NCBI GenBank assembly: GCA_964016885.1
Contig: OZ024742.1
Location: 13,349,311 to 13,413,310 of the forward strand
Reading direction: 5' to 3'
Length of the DNA: 64,000 bases
Origin: Eledone cirrhosa
Taxonomy: Eukaryota; Mollusca; Cephalopoda; Octopoda; Eledonidae
Below are positions 12,380 to 23,640 of the stretch, one piece after another (the stretch's first letter is position 1; the number at the start of each line of letters is the position of its first letter). The translations under genes and the position numbers were made by a program. The notes beneath the pieces are model-generated. The model had not been told where the DNA came from. It worked only from the letters and a program-made list of their open reading frames with translations, and searched no databases.

Positions 12380-12930
12380 AATTCTGGAGGATCAGTTAAA
12401 GGAAAATACTGGAGGATCAGTTAAAATAAAATACTGAAGGATCAATTAAAGGAAAATACTGGAGGATCAGTTAAATAAAATACTGGAGGATCAGTTAAAG
12501 GAAAATACAAAGGATCAGTTAAAGGAAAATACTGGAGGATCAGTTAAAATAAAATACTGAAGGATCAATTAAAGGAAAATACTGGAGGATCAGTTAAATA
12601 AAATACTGGAGGATCAGTTAAATGAAAATACAAAGGATCAGCGAAAGGAAAATACTGGAGGATCAGTTAAAGGCAAATACGGGAGGATCAAATAAAGGAA
12701 AATACTGGAGGATCAGTTAAAGGAAAATACTGGAGAATCAGTTAAAGGAAAATACTGAAGGATCAGTTAAAAAAATATTGGAGGATCAGTTAAATCAAAT
12801 ACTGGAGGATCAGTTAAAGGGAAATACTTAAGGATCAGTTAAAGAAAATATTGGAGGATCAGTTAAGTAAAATACTGGAGGATCAGTTAAAATAAAATAC
12901 TGGAGGATCAGTTAAAGGAAAATACTTTAG
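12380..12930. repeat. Mixed monomers between higher-order blocks
   Basis: Array DNA with G-type, A-type and 24-bp units, two TACAAAGG short forms and a GCGAAAGG unit at about 12,641, one of the few CpG-bearing variants. No duplication boundary could be fixed inside it and nothing but repeat is seen. Confidence 0.8.
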
Positions 12931-14300
12931 GATCAGTTAAAGGAAAATACTGGAGGATCTGTTAAATCAAATACTGGAGGATCAGTTAAAGGAAAATACT
13001 GAAGGAGCAGTTAAAGGAAAATACTGGAGGATCAGTTAAAAGAAAATACTGGAGGATTAGTTAAAATAAAATACTGGAGGATCAGTTAAAGGAAAATACT
13101 GGAGGATCATTTATAATAAAATACTGGAGGAATATTTCAAGTAAAATACTGGAGGATCAGTAAAAATAAAATACCGGAGGATCAGTTAATGGTAAATACT
13201 GGAGGATCAGTTAAAATAAAATACTGGAGGATCAGTTAAAGGAAAATACTGGAGGATCAGTTAAAGGAAAATACTGGAGGATCAGATAAAGGAAAATTCT
13301 GGAGGATCAGGTAAATTAAATACTGGAGGATCAATTAAAGGAAAATATTGGCGGATCAGTAAAAATAAAATACTGGAGGATCAGTTAAAGGAAAATACTG
13401 AAGCATCAGTTAAAACAAAACACTGGAGTATCAGTTAAAGGAAAATACTGGAGGATCAGTTAAAATAAAATACTAGAGGATCAGTTAAAGGAAAATACTT
13501 CAGGATCAGTTAAAGGAAAATACTGGAGGATCAGTTAAAGGAAAATGCTGGAGGATCAGTTGAAATAAAATACTGGAGTATCAGTTAAAGGAAAATACTG
13601 AAGGATCAGTTAAAATAAAATACTGGAGGATCAGTTAAAGGAAAAAACTGGAGGATCAGTTAAAATAAAATACTGGAGGATCAGTAAAGTAAAATACTGG
13701 AGGATCAGTTAAAGAAAATACTGGAGGAGCAGTTAAGTAAAATAATGGATGATCAGTAAAAATAAAATACTGGAGGATCAGTTAAAGGAAAATACTGGAG
13801 GATTAGTTAAAATAAAATACTGGATGATCAGTTAAATGAAAATACTGGAGGATCAGTTAAAGGAGAATACTGGAGGATCAGTTAATGGAAAATACTGGAG
13901 GATCAGTTAAAATAAAATACTGAAGGATCAATTAAAGGAAAATACTGGAGGATCAGTTAAATAAAATACTGGAGGATCAGTTAATGGAAAATACAAATGA
14001 TCAGTTAAAGGAAAATACTGGAGGATCAGTTAAAATAAAATACTGGAGGATCAGTTAAAGGCAAATACGGGAGGATCAAATAAAGGAAAATACTTGAGGA
14101 TCAGTTAAAATAAAATACTGGAGGATCAGTTAAAGTAAAATACTGGAGGATCAGTTAAAATAAAACACTGGAGGATCAGTAAAAGGAAAATACTGGAGGA
14201 TCAGTTAAAATAAAATACTGGAGGATCAGTTAATGGAAAGTACTGGAAGATCAGTTAAAGAAAATACTGGAGGATCAGTTAAAGTAAAATACTGGAGGAT
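12931..14300. repeat. 2,090-bp tandem duplication, copy 1
   Basis: Matches 15,021-16,392 at offsets of 2,090 to 2,092 bp. Checked at GGATCTG (12,955/15,045), GGAATATTTCAAG (13,131/15,221), AAATTCTGG (13,294/15,384), the AAAAAACTGG unit (13,640/15,731) and AATAATGGATG (13,741/15,833). The two single-base steps are visible: a GTAAATTAAA window near 13,311 is one base short, and CAGTAAAG near 13,684 has lost a T. From 13,501 to the end and on to 14,820 the block is also a copy of 111-1,380 (offset 13,390, then 13,440 after a 50-bp dimer gain near 14,620). Confidence 0.88.
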
Positions 14301-15020
14301 CAGTTAAAGGAAAATACTGGAGGATCAGTTAAAGGAAAATACTGGAGGATCAGTTAAAGGAAAATACTGGAGGATCAGTTAAATCAAATACTGGAGGATC
14401 AGTTAAAGGAAAATACTGAAGGATCAGTTAAAGGAAAATACTGGAGGATCAGTTAAAAGAAAATACTGGAGGATTAGTTAAAATAAAATACTGGAGGATC
14501 AGTTAAAGGAAAATACTGGAGGATCAGTTATAATAAAATACTGGAGGAATATTTAAAGTAAAATACTTGAGGATCAGTAAAAATAAAATACTGGAGGATC
14601 AGTTAATGGTAAGTATTGGAGGATCAGTTAAAATAAAATACTGGAGGATCAGTTAAAGGAAAATACTGGAGGATCAGTTAAAGGAAAATACTGGAGGATC
14701 AGTTAAAATAAAATACTGGAGGATCAGTTAAAGGAAAATACTGGAGGATCAGTTAAAGGAAAATACTGGAGGATCAGTCAAAGAAAAATACTGGAGCATC
14801 AGTTAAAGGGAAATTGTTAAGGATCAGCTAAAGAAAATACTGGAGGATCAGTTAAAGATAAATACTGAAGGATCAGTTAATGGAAAATACTGGAGGATCA
14901 GTTAATGGAAAATACTGAAGGATCAGTTAAAGGAAAATACTGGAGGATTAGTTAAAATAAAATACTGGAGGATCAGTTAAATGAAAATACTGGAGGATCA
15001 GTTAAAGGAAAATACTGGAG
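14301..15020. repeat. Array segment between the 2,090-bp copies
   Basis: Continues the copy of 1-1,380 up to the TTGTTAAGG landmark at 14,811, then switches to units with GATAAATA and GAAGG forms. The 50-bp gain relative to the left-hand copy (offset change 13,390 to 13,440) lies near 14,620 and equals one A-type plus one G-type monomer. Confidence 0.82.
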
Positions 15021-16392
15021 GATCAGTTAAAGGAAAATACTGGAGGATCTGTTAAATCAAATACTGGAGGATCAGTTAAAGGAAAATACTGAAGGAGCAG
15101 TTAAAGGAAAATACTGGAGGATCAGTTAAAAGAAAATACTGGAGGATTAGTTGAAATAAAATACTGGAGGATCAGTTAAAGGAAAATACTGGAGGATCAT
15201 TTATAATAAAATACTGGAGGAATATTTCAAGTAAAATACTGGAGGATCAGTAAAAATAAAATACCGGAGGATCAGTTAATGGTAAATACTGGAGGATCAG
15301 TTAAAATAAAATACTGGAGGATCAGTTAAAGGAAAATACTGGAGGATCAGTTAAAGGAAAATACTGGAGGATCAGATAAAGGAAAATTCTGGAGGATCAG
15401 TTAAAATAAAATACTGGAGGATCAATTAAAGGAAAATATTGGCGGATCAGTAAAAACAAAATACTGGAGGATCAGTTAAAGGAAAATACTGAAGCATCAG
15501 TTAAAACAAAACACTGGAGTATCAGTTAAAGGAAAATACTGGAGGATCAGTTAAAATAAAATACTAGAGGATCAGTTAAAGGAAAATACTTCAGGATCAG
15601 TTAAAGGAAAATACTGGAGGATCAGTTAAAGGAAAATGCTGGAGGATCAGTTAAAATAAAATACTGAAGTATCAGTTAAAGGAAAATACTGAAGGATCAG
15701 TTAAAATAAAATACTGGAGGATCAGTTAAAGGAAAAAACTGGAGGATCAGTTAAAAAAAAATACTGGAGGATCAGTTAAAGTAAAATACTGGAGGATCAG
15801 TTAAAGAAAATACTGGAGGAGCAGTTAAGTAAAATAATGGATGATCAGTAAAAATAAAATACTGTAGGATCAGTTAAAGGAAAATACTGGAGGATTAGTT
15901 AAAATAAAATACTGGATGATCAGTTAAATGAAAAAACTGGAGGATCAGTTAAAGGAAAATACTGGAGGATCAGTTAATGGAAAATACTGGAGGATCAGTT
16001 AAAATAAAATACTGAAGGATCAATTAAAGGAAAATACTGGAGGATCAGTTAAATAAAATACTGGAGGATCAGTTAATGGAAAATACAAAGGATCAGTTAA
16101 AGGAAAATACTGGAGGATCAGTTAAAATAAAATACTGGAGGATCAGTTAAAGGCAAATACGGGAGGATCAAATAAAGGAAAATACTTGAGGATCAGTTAA
16201 AATAAAATACTGGAGGAGCAGTTAAAGTAAAATACTGGAGGATCAGTTAAAATAAAACACTGGAGGATCAGTAAAAGGAAAATACTGGAGGATCAGTAAA
16301 AATAAAATACTGGAGGATCAGTTAATGGAAAGTACTGGAAGATCAGTTAAAGAAAATACTGGAGGATCAGTTAAAGTAAAATACTGGAGGAT
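15021..16392. repeat. 2,090-bp tandem duplication, copy 2
   Basis: Second copy of 12,931-14,300. It shares the rare GGATCTG, CATTTATAATAAA, TACCGGAGG and GGAATATTTCAAG units. Differences seen include TTGAAATAAAA near 15,150, TACTGTAGG near 15,860 and GGAGGAGCAG near 16,213. It diverges from copy 1 near 16,393, where CAGTAAAAAT replaces CAGTTAAAGG. Confidence 0.87.
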
Positions 16393-18649
16393 CAGTAAAA
16401 ATAAAATACTGGAGGATCAGTTAAAGGAAAATACTGGAGGATTATTTAAAGGAAAATACTGGAGAATCAGTTAAAGGAAAATACTGAAGGATCAGTTAAA
16501 GAAAATATTGCAGGATCAGTTAAATCAAATACTGGAGGATCAGTTAAAGGGAAATACTTAAGGATAAGTTAAAGAAAATATTGGAGGATCAGTTATGTAA
16601 AATACTGGAGGATCAGTTAAAATAAAATACTGGAGGATCAGTTAATGGAGAGTACTGGAAGATCAATTAAAGAAAATACTGGAGGATCAGTTAAAGTAAA
16701 ATACTGGAGGATCAGTTAAAATAAAATACAGGAGGATCAGTTAAAGGAAAATACTGGAGGATCAGTTAAAGGAAAATACTGAAAAAGCAGTTAAAGGAAA
16801 ATACTGGAGGATCAGTTAAAAGAAAATACTGGAGGATTAGTTAAAATAAAATACTGGAGGATCAGTTAAAGGAAAATACTGGAGGATCAGTTAAAGGAAA
16901 TACTGGAGGATCAGTTAAAGGAAAATACTGGAGGATCAGTTAAATCAAATACTGAAGGATCAGTTAAAGGAAAATACTGAAGGATCAGTTAAAGGAAAAT
17001 ACTGGAGGATCAGTTAAAAGAAAATACTGGAGGATTAGTTAAAATAAAATACTGGAGGATCAGTTAAAGGAAAATACTGGAGGATCAGTTATAATAAAAT
17101 ACTGGAGGAATATTTAAAGTAAAATACTTGAGGATCAGTAAAAATAAAATACTGGAGGATCAGTTAATGGTAAGTATTGGAGGATCAGTTAAAATAAAAT
17201 ACTGGAGGATCAGTTAAAGGAAAATACTGGAGGATCAGTTAAAGGAAAATACTGGAGGATCAGTCAAAGAAAAATACTGGAGCATCAGTTAAAGGGAAAT
17301 TGTTAAGGATCAGCTAAAGAAAATACTGCAGGATCAGTTAAAGGTAAATACTGAAGGATCAGTTAATGGAAAATACTGGAGGATCAGTTAATGGAAAATA
17401 CTGCAGGATCAGTTAAAGGAAAATACTGGAGGATTAGTTAAAATAAAATACTGGAGGATCAGTTAAATGAAAATACTGGAGGATCAGTTAAAGGAAAATA
17501 CTGGAGGATCAGTTAAAATAAAATACTGAAGGATCAATTAAAGGAAAATACTGGAGGATCAGTTAAATAAAATACTGGAGGATCGGTTAAAGGAAAATAC
17601 AAAGGATCAGCTAAAGGAAAATACTGGAGGATCAGTTAAAATAAAATACTGGAGGATCAGTTAAAGGCAAATACGGGAGGATCAAATAAAGGAAAATACT
17701 TGAGGATCAGTTAAAATAAAATACTGGAGGATCAGGTAAAGTAAAATACTGGAGGATCAGTTAAAATAAAACACTGGAATATCAGTAAAAGGAAAATACT
17801 GGAGGATCAGTTAAAATAACATACTGGAGGATCAGTTAATGGAAAGTACTGGAAGATCAGTTAAAGAAAATACTGGAGGATCAGTTAAAGTAAAATACTG
17901 GAGGATCAGTTAAAGGAAAATACTGGAGGATCAGTTAAAGGAAAATACTGGAGGATCAGTTAAAGGAAAATACTGGAGGATCAGTTAAATCAAATACTGG
18001 AGGATCAGTTAAAGGGAAATATTTAAGGATCAGTTAAAGAAAATATTGCAGGATCAGTTAAGTAAAATACTGGAGGATCAGTTAAAATAAAATACTGGAG
18101 GATCAGTTAAAGGAAAATACTGAAAGAGCAGTTAAAGGAAAATACTGGAGGATCAGTTAAAGGGAAATATTTAAGGATTAGTTAAAGAAAATACTGGAGG
18201 ATCAGTTAAGTAAAATACTGGATAATCAGTTAAAATAAAATACTGGGGGATCAATTATAGGAAAATACAGGAGGATCAGTTAAATCAAATACTGGAGGAT
18301 CAGTTAAAGCTAAATACTGAAGGATCAGTTAATGGAAAATACTGGAGGATCAGTTAAAGGAAAATACTGGAGGATTAGTTAAAATAAAATACTGGATGAT
18401 CAGTTAAATGAAAATACTGGAGGATCAGTTAAAGGAAAATACTGGAGGATCAGTTAAAGGAAAATACTGGAGGATCAGTTAAAATAAAATACTGAAGGAT
18501 CAATTAAAGGAAAATACTGGAGGATCAGTTAAATAAAATACTGGAGGATCAGTTAATGGAAAATACAAAGGATCAGTTAAAGGAAAATACTTGAGGATCA
18601 GTTAAAATAAAATACTGGAGGATCAGTTAAAGTAAAATACTGGAGTATC
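16393..18649. repeat. Mosaic array segment with rare core variants
   Basis: Entirely repeat, but rich in private changes: GGATTATTT, TATTGCAGG, GGATAAGTT, TTATGTAAAA, TACAGGAGG, and GAAAAAGCAG at about 16,782 with its relative GAAAGAGCAG at about 18,122. The part 17,581 to about 18,040 matches 23,565-24,030 at offset 5,984 (GGATCGG unit and CACTGGAATATCAG unit both checked). The block with GGAATATTTAAAG occurs at 17,109. Confidence 0.8.
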
Positions 18650-19440
18650 AGTTAAAATAAAACACTGGAGGATCAGTAAAAGGAAAATACTGGAGGATCA
18701 GTTAAAATAAAATACTGGAGGATCAGTTAATGGAAAGTACTGGAAGATCAGTTAAAGAAAATACTGGAGGATCAGTTAAAGTAAAATACTGGAGGATCAG
18801 TTAAAGAAAATACTGGAGGATCAGTTAAAGGAAAATACTGGAGGATCAGTTAAAGGAAAATACTGGAGGATCAGTTAAATCAAATACTGGAGGATCAGTT
18901 AAAGGAAAATACTGAAGGATCAGTTAAAGGAAAATACTGGAGGATCAGTTAAAAGAAAATACTGGAGGATTAGTTAAAATAAAATGCTGGAGGATCAGTT
19001 AAAGGAAAATACTGGAGGATCAGTTATAATAAAATACTGGAGGAATATTTAAAGTAAAATACTTGAGGATCAGTAAAAATAAAATACTGGAGGATCAGTT
19101 AATGGTAAGTATTGGAGGATCAGTTAAAATAAAATACTGGAGGATCAGTTAAAGGAAAATACTGGAGGATCAGTTAAAGGAAAATACTGGAGGATCAGTC
19201 AAAGAAAAATACTGGAGCATCAGTTAAAGGGAAATTGTTAAGGATCAGCTAAAGAAAATACTGGAAGATCAGTTAAAGGTAAATACTGAAGGATCAGTTA
19301 AAGGAAAATACTGGAGGATCAGTTAAAGGAAAATACTGGAGGATCAGTTAAAGGAAAATACTGGAGGATCAGTCAAAGAAAAATACTGGAGCATCAGTTA
19401 AAGGGAAATTGTTAAGGATCAGCTAAATAAAATACTGGAG
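18650..19440. repeat. 2,584-bp duplication, copy 1 (core part)
   Basis: Matches 21,234-22,024 at offset 2,584 bp (TTAATGG 18,727/21,311; GGAATATTT 19,044/21,628; TTGTTAAGG region 19,201/21,785). Similarity continues through 19,441 into the neighbouring 944-bp unit, where the TTTGTGG monomer at 19,455 matches 22,039. A second TTGTTAAGG landmark at about 19,403 repeats the one at 19,227, a small local duplication present in both copies. Confidence 0.85.
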
Positions 19441-20390
19441 GATCAGTTAAAGTAAAATTTGTGGAGGATCAGTTAAAATAAAAAACTGGAGGATCAGTAA
19501 AAGGAAAATACTGGAGGATCAGTTAAGATAAAATACTGGAGGATCAGTTAATGGAAAGTACTGGAAGATCAGTTAAAGAAAATACTGGAGGATCAGTTAA
19601 AGTAGAATACTGGAGGATCAGTTAAAATAAAATACTGGAGGATCAGTTAAAGGAAAATACTGGAGGATCAGCTAAAGGAAAATACTGGAGGATCAGTTAA
19701 AGAAAATTACTGGAGGATCAGTTAAAGGGAAATATTTAAGGATTAGTTAAAGAAAATACTGGAGGATCAGTTAAGTAAAATACTGGATAATCAGTTAAAA
19801 TAAAATACTGGGGGATCAATTATAGGAAAATACTGGAGGATCAGTTAAATCAAATACTGGAGGATCAGTTAAAGGTAAATACTGAAGGATCAGTTAATGG
19901 AAAATACTGGAGGATCAGTTAAAGGAAAATACTGGAGGATTAGTTAAAATAAAATACTGGATGATCAGTTAAATGAAAATACTGGAGGATCAGTTAAAGG
20001 AAAATATTGGAGGATCAGTTAAAATAAAATACTGAAGGATCAATTAAAGGAAAATACTGGAGGATCAGTTAAATAAAATACTGGAGGATCAGTTAATGGA
20101 AAATACAAAGGATCAGTTAAAGGAAAATACTGGAGGATCAGTTAAAATAAAATACTGGAGGATCAGTTAAAGGCAAATACGGGAGGATCAAATAAAGGAA
20201 AATACTTGAGGATCAGTTAAAATAAAATACTGGAGGATCAGTTAAAGTAAAATACTGGAGGATCAGTTAAAATAAAACACTGGAGGATCAGTAAAAGGAA
20301 AATACTGGAGGATCAGTTAAAATAAAATACTGGAGGATCAGTTAATGGAAAGTACTGGAAGATCAGTTAAAGAAAATACTGGAGGATCAG
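19441..20390. repeat. 944/969-bp tandem duplication, copy 1
   Basis: Begins with the 26-bp TTTGTGG monomer (19,455) and matches 20,385-21,360. The offset is 944 bp at TTTGTGG (19,455/20,399) and GGATTAG (19,741/20,685), then 969 bp near the end after one extra 25-bp unit in copy 2. A rare AAAGAAAATTACTGG monomer at about 19,700 recurs at 20,644 and 22,284 and nowhere else. Confidence 0.87.
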
Positions 20391-21360
20391 TTAAAGTAAA
20401 ATTTGTGGAGGATCAGTTAAAATAAAAAACTGGAGGATCAGTAAAAGGAAAATACTGGAGGATCAGTTAAGATAAACTACTGGAGGATCAGTTAATGGAA
20501 AGTACTGGAAGATCAGTTAAAGAAAATACTGGAGGATCAGTTAAAGTAGAATACTGGAGGATCAGTTAAAATAAAATACTGGAGGATCAGTTAAAGGAAA
20601 ATACTGGAGGATCAGCTAAAGGAAAATACTGGAGGATCAGTTAAAGAAAATTACTGGAGGATCAGTTAAAGGGAAATATTTAAGGATTAGTTAAAGAAAA
20701 TACTGGAGGATCAGTTAAGTAAAATACTGGATAATCAGTTAAAATAAAATACTGGGGGATCAATTATAGGAAAATACTGGAGGATCAGTTAAATCAAATA
20801 CTGGAGGATCAGTTAAAGGTAAATACTGAAGGATCAGTTAATGGAAAATACTGGAGGATCAGTTAAAGGAAAATACTGGAGGATTAGTTAAAATAAAATA
20901 CTGGATGATCAGTTAAATGAAAATACTGGATGATCAGTTAAAGGAAAATACTGGAGGATCAGTTAAAGGAAAATACTGGAGGATCAGTTAAAATAAAATA
21001 CTGAAGGATCAATTAAAGGAAAATACTGGAGGATCAGTTAAATAAAATACTGGAGGATCAGTTAATGGAAAATACAAAGGATCAGTTAAAGGAAAATACT
21101 GGAGGATCAGTTAAAATAAAATACTGGAGGATCAGTTAAAGGCAAATACGGGAGGATCAAATAAAGGAAAATACTTGAGGATCAGTTAAAATAAAATACT
21201 GGAGGATCAGTTAAAGTAAAATACTGGAGGATCAGTTAAAATAAAACACTGGAGGATCAGTAAAAGGAAAATACTGGAGGATCAGTTAAAATAAAATACT
21301 GGAGGATCAGTTAATGGAAAGTACTGGAAGATCAGTTAAAGAAAATACTGGAGGATCAGT
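20391..21360. repeat. 944/969-bp tandem duplication, copy 2
   Basis: Second copy of 19,441-20,390, with one extra G-type unit near 20,940 and a GATAAACTAC change near 20,472. Its boundary with what follows is clear: where copy 1 runs into TTTGTGG at 20,399, copy 2 runs into a normal TACTGG unit at about 21,369. Confidence 0.86.
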
Positions 21361-22480
21361 TAAAGTAAAATACTGGAGGATCAGTTAAAGAAAATACTGG
21401 AGGATCAGTTAAAGGAAAATACTGGAGGATCAGTTAAAGGAAAATACTGGAGGATCAGTTAAATCAAATACTGGAGGATCAGTTAAAGGAAAATACTGAA
21501 GGATCAGTTAAAGGAAAATACTGGAGGATCAGTTAAAAGAAAATACTGGAGGATTAGTTAAAATAAAATGCTGGAGGATCAGTTAAAGGAAAATACTGGA
21601 GGATCAGTTATAATAAAATACTGGAGGAATATTTAAAGTAAAATACTTGAGGATCAGTAAAAATAAAATACTGGAGGATCAGTTAATGGTAAGTATTGGA
21701 GGATCAGTTAAAATAAAATACTGGAGGATCAGTTAAAGGAAAATACTGGAGGATCAGTTAAAGGAAAATACTGGAGGATCAGTCAAAGAAAAATACTGGA
21801 GCATCAGTTAAAGGGAAATTGTTAAGGATCAGCTAAAGAAAATACTGGAAGATCAGTTAAAGGTAAATACTGAAGGATCAGTTAAAGGAAAATACTGGAG
21901 GATCAGTTAAAGGAAAATACTGGAGGATCAGTTAAAGGAAAATACTGGAGGATCAGTCAAAGAAAAATACTGGAGCATCAGTTAAAGGGAAATTGTTAAG
22001 GATCAGCTAAATAAAATACTGGAGGATCAGTTAAAGTAAAATTTGTGGAGGATCAGTTAAAATAAAAAACTGGAGGATCAGTAAAAGGAAAATACTGGAG
22101 GATCAGTTAAGATAAAATACTGGAGGATCAGTTAATGGAAAGTACTGGAAGATCAGTTAAAGAAAATACTGGAGGATCAGTTAAAGTAGAATACTGGAGG
22201 ATCAGTTAAAATAAAATACTGGAGGATCAGTTAAAGGAAAATACTGGAGGATCAGCTAAAGGAAAATACTGGAGGATCAGTTAAAGAAAATTACTGGAGG
22301 ATCAGTTAAAGGGAAATATTTAAGGATTAGTTAAAGAAAATACTGGAGGATCAGTTAAGTAAAATACTGGATAATCAGTTAAAATAAAATACTGGTGGAT
22401 CAATTATAGGAAAATACTGGAGGATCAGTTAAATCAAATACTGGAGGATCAGTTAAAGGTAAATACTGAAGGATCAGTTA
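21361..22480. repeat. 2,584-bp duplication, copy 2
   Basis: Copy of about 18,777-19,896 at offset 2,584 bp, including the double TTGTTAAGG landmark (21,817 and 21,985) and the TTTGTGG monomer (22,039). A TACTGGTGG change near 22,392 replaces the TACTGGGGG unit of copy 1. The duplicated region starts before this interval, at about 21,234. Confidence 0.85.
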
Positions 22481-22615
22481 AAGGAAAATACTGGAGGATC
22501 AGTTAAAGGAAAATACTGGAGGATCAGTTAAAATAAAATACTGAAGGATCAATTAAAGGAAAATACTGGAGGATCAGTTAAATAAAATACTGGAGGATCG
22601 GTTAAAGGAAAATAC

Positions 22616-23141
22616 TGGAGGATCAGTTAAAATAAAACACTGGAGGATCAGTAAAAGGAAAATACTGGAGGATCAGTTAAAATAAAATACTGGAGGATCA
22701 GTTAATGGAAAGTACTGGAAGATCAGTTAAAGAAAATACTGGAGGATCAGTTAAAGTAAAATACTGGAGGATCAGTTAAAGAAAATACTGGAGGATCAGT
22801 TACAGGAAAATACTGGAGGATCAGTTAAAGGAAAATACTGGAGGATCAGTTAAATCAAATACTGGAGGATCAGTTAAAGGAAAATACTGAAGGATCAGTT
22901 AAAGGAAAATACTGGAGGATCAGTTAAAAGAAAATACTGGAGGATTAGTTAAAATAAAATGCTGGAGGATCAGTTAAAGGAAAATACTGGAGGATCAGTT
23001 ATAATAAAATACTGGAGGAATATTTAAAGTAAAATACTTGAGGATCAGTAAAAATAAAATACTGGAGGATCAGTTAATGGTAAGTATTGGAGGATCAGTT
23101 AAAATAAAATACTGGAGGATCAGTTAAAGGAAAATACTGGA
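22616..23141. repeat. 1,391-bp-offset copy of 21,225-21,750
   Basis: Matches the interval 1,391 bp to its left (AAAACACTGG 21,241/22,632; TTAATGG 21,311/22,702; GGAATATTT 21,628/23,019). One TTACAGG change near 22,801 separates them. With the 2,584-bp pair this makes three copies of the same block: 18.65, 21.23 and 22.62 kb. Confidence 0.83.
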
Positions 23142-23640
23142 GGATCAGTTAAAATAAAATACTGGAGGATCAGTTAAAGGTAAATACTGAAGGATCAGTT
23201 AATGGAAAATACTGGAGGATCAGTTAATGGAAAATACTGCAGGATCAGTTAAAGGAAAATACTGGAGGATTAGTTAAAATAAAATACTGGAGGATCAGTT
23301 AAATGAAAATACTGGAGGATCAGTTAAAGGAAAATACTGGAGGATCAGTTAAAGGAAAATACTGGAGGATCAGTTAAAATAAAATACTGAAGGATCAATT
23401 AGAGGAAAATACTGGAGGATCAGTTAAATAAAATACTGGAGGATCAGTTAAAGGAAAATACAAAGGATCAGTTAAAGGAAAATACTGGAGGATCAGTTAA
23501 AATAAAATACTGAAGGATCAATTAAAGGAAAATACTGGAGGATCAGTTAAATAAAATACTGGAGGATCGGTTAAAGGAAAATACAAAGGATCAGCTAAAG
23601 GAAAATACTGGAGGATCAGTTAAAATAAAATACTGGAGGA
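23142..23640. repeat. Array segment leading into the 2,134-bp unit
   Basis: Repeat only. It holds two TACAAAGG short forms and the GGATCGG unit at 23,565. The order resembles 17,340-17,640 and other sites with the same GGATCGG unit. An ATTAGAGG change near 23,400 is private. Confidence 0.78.
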
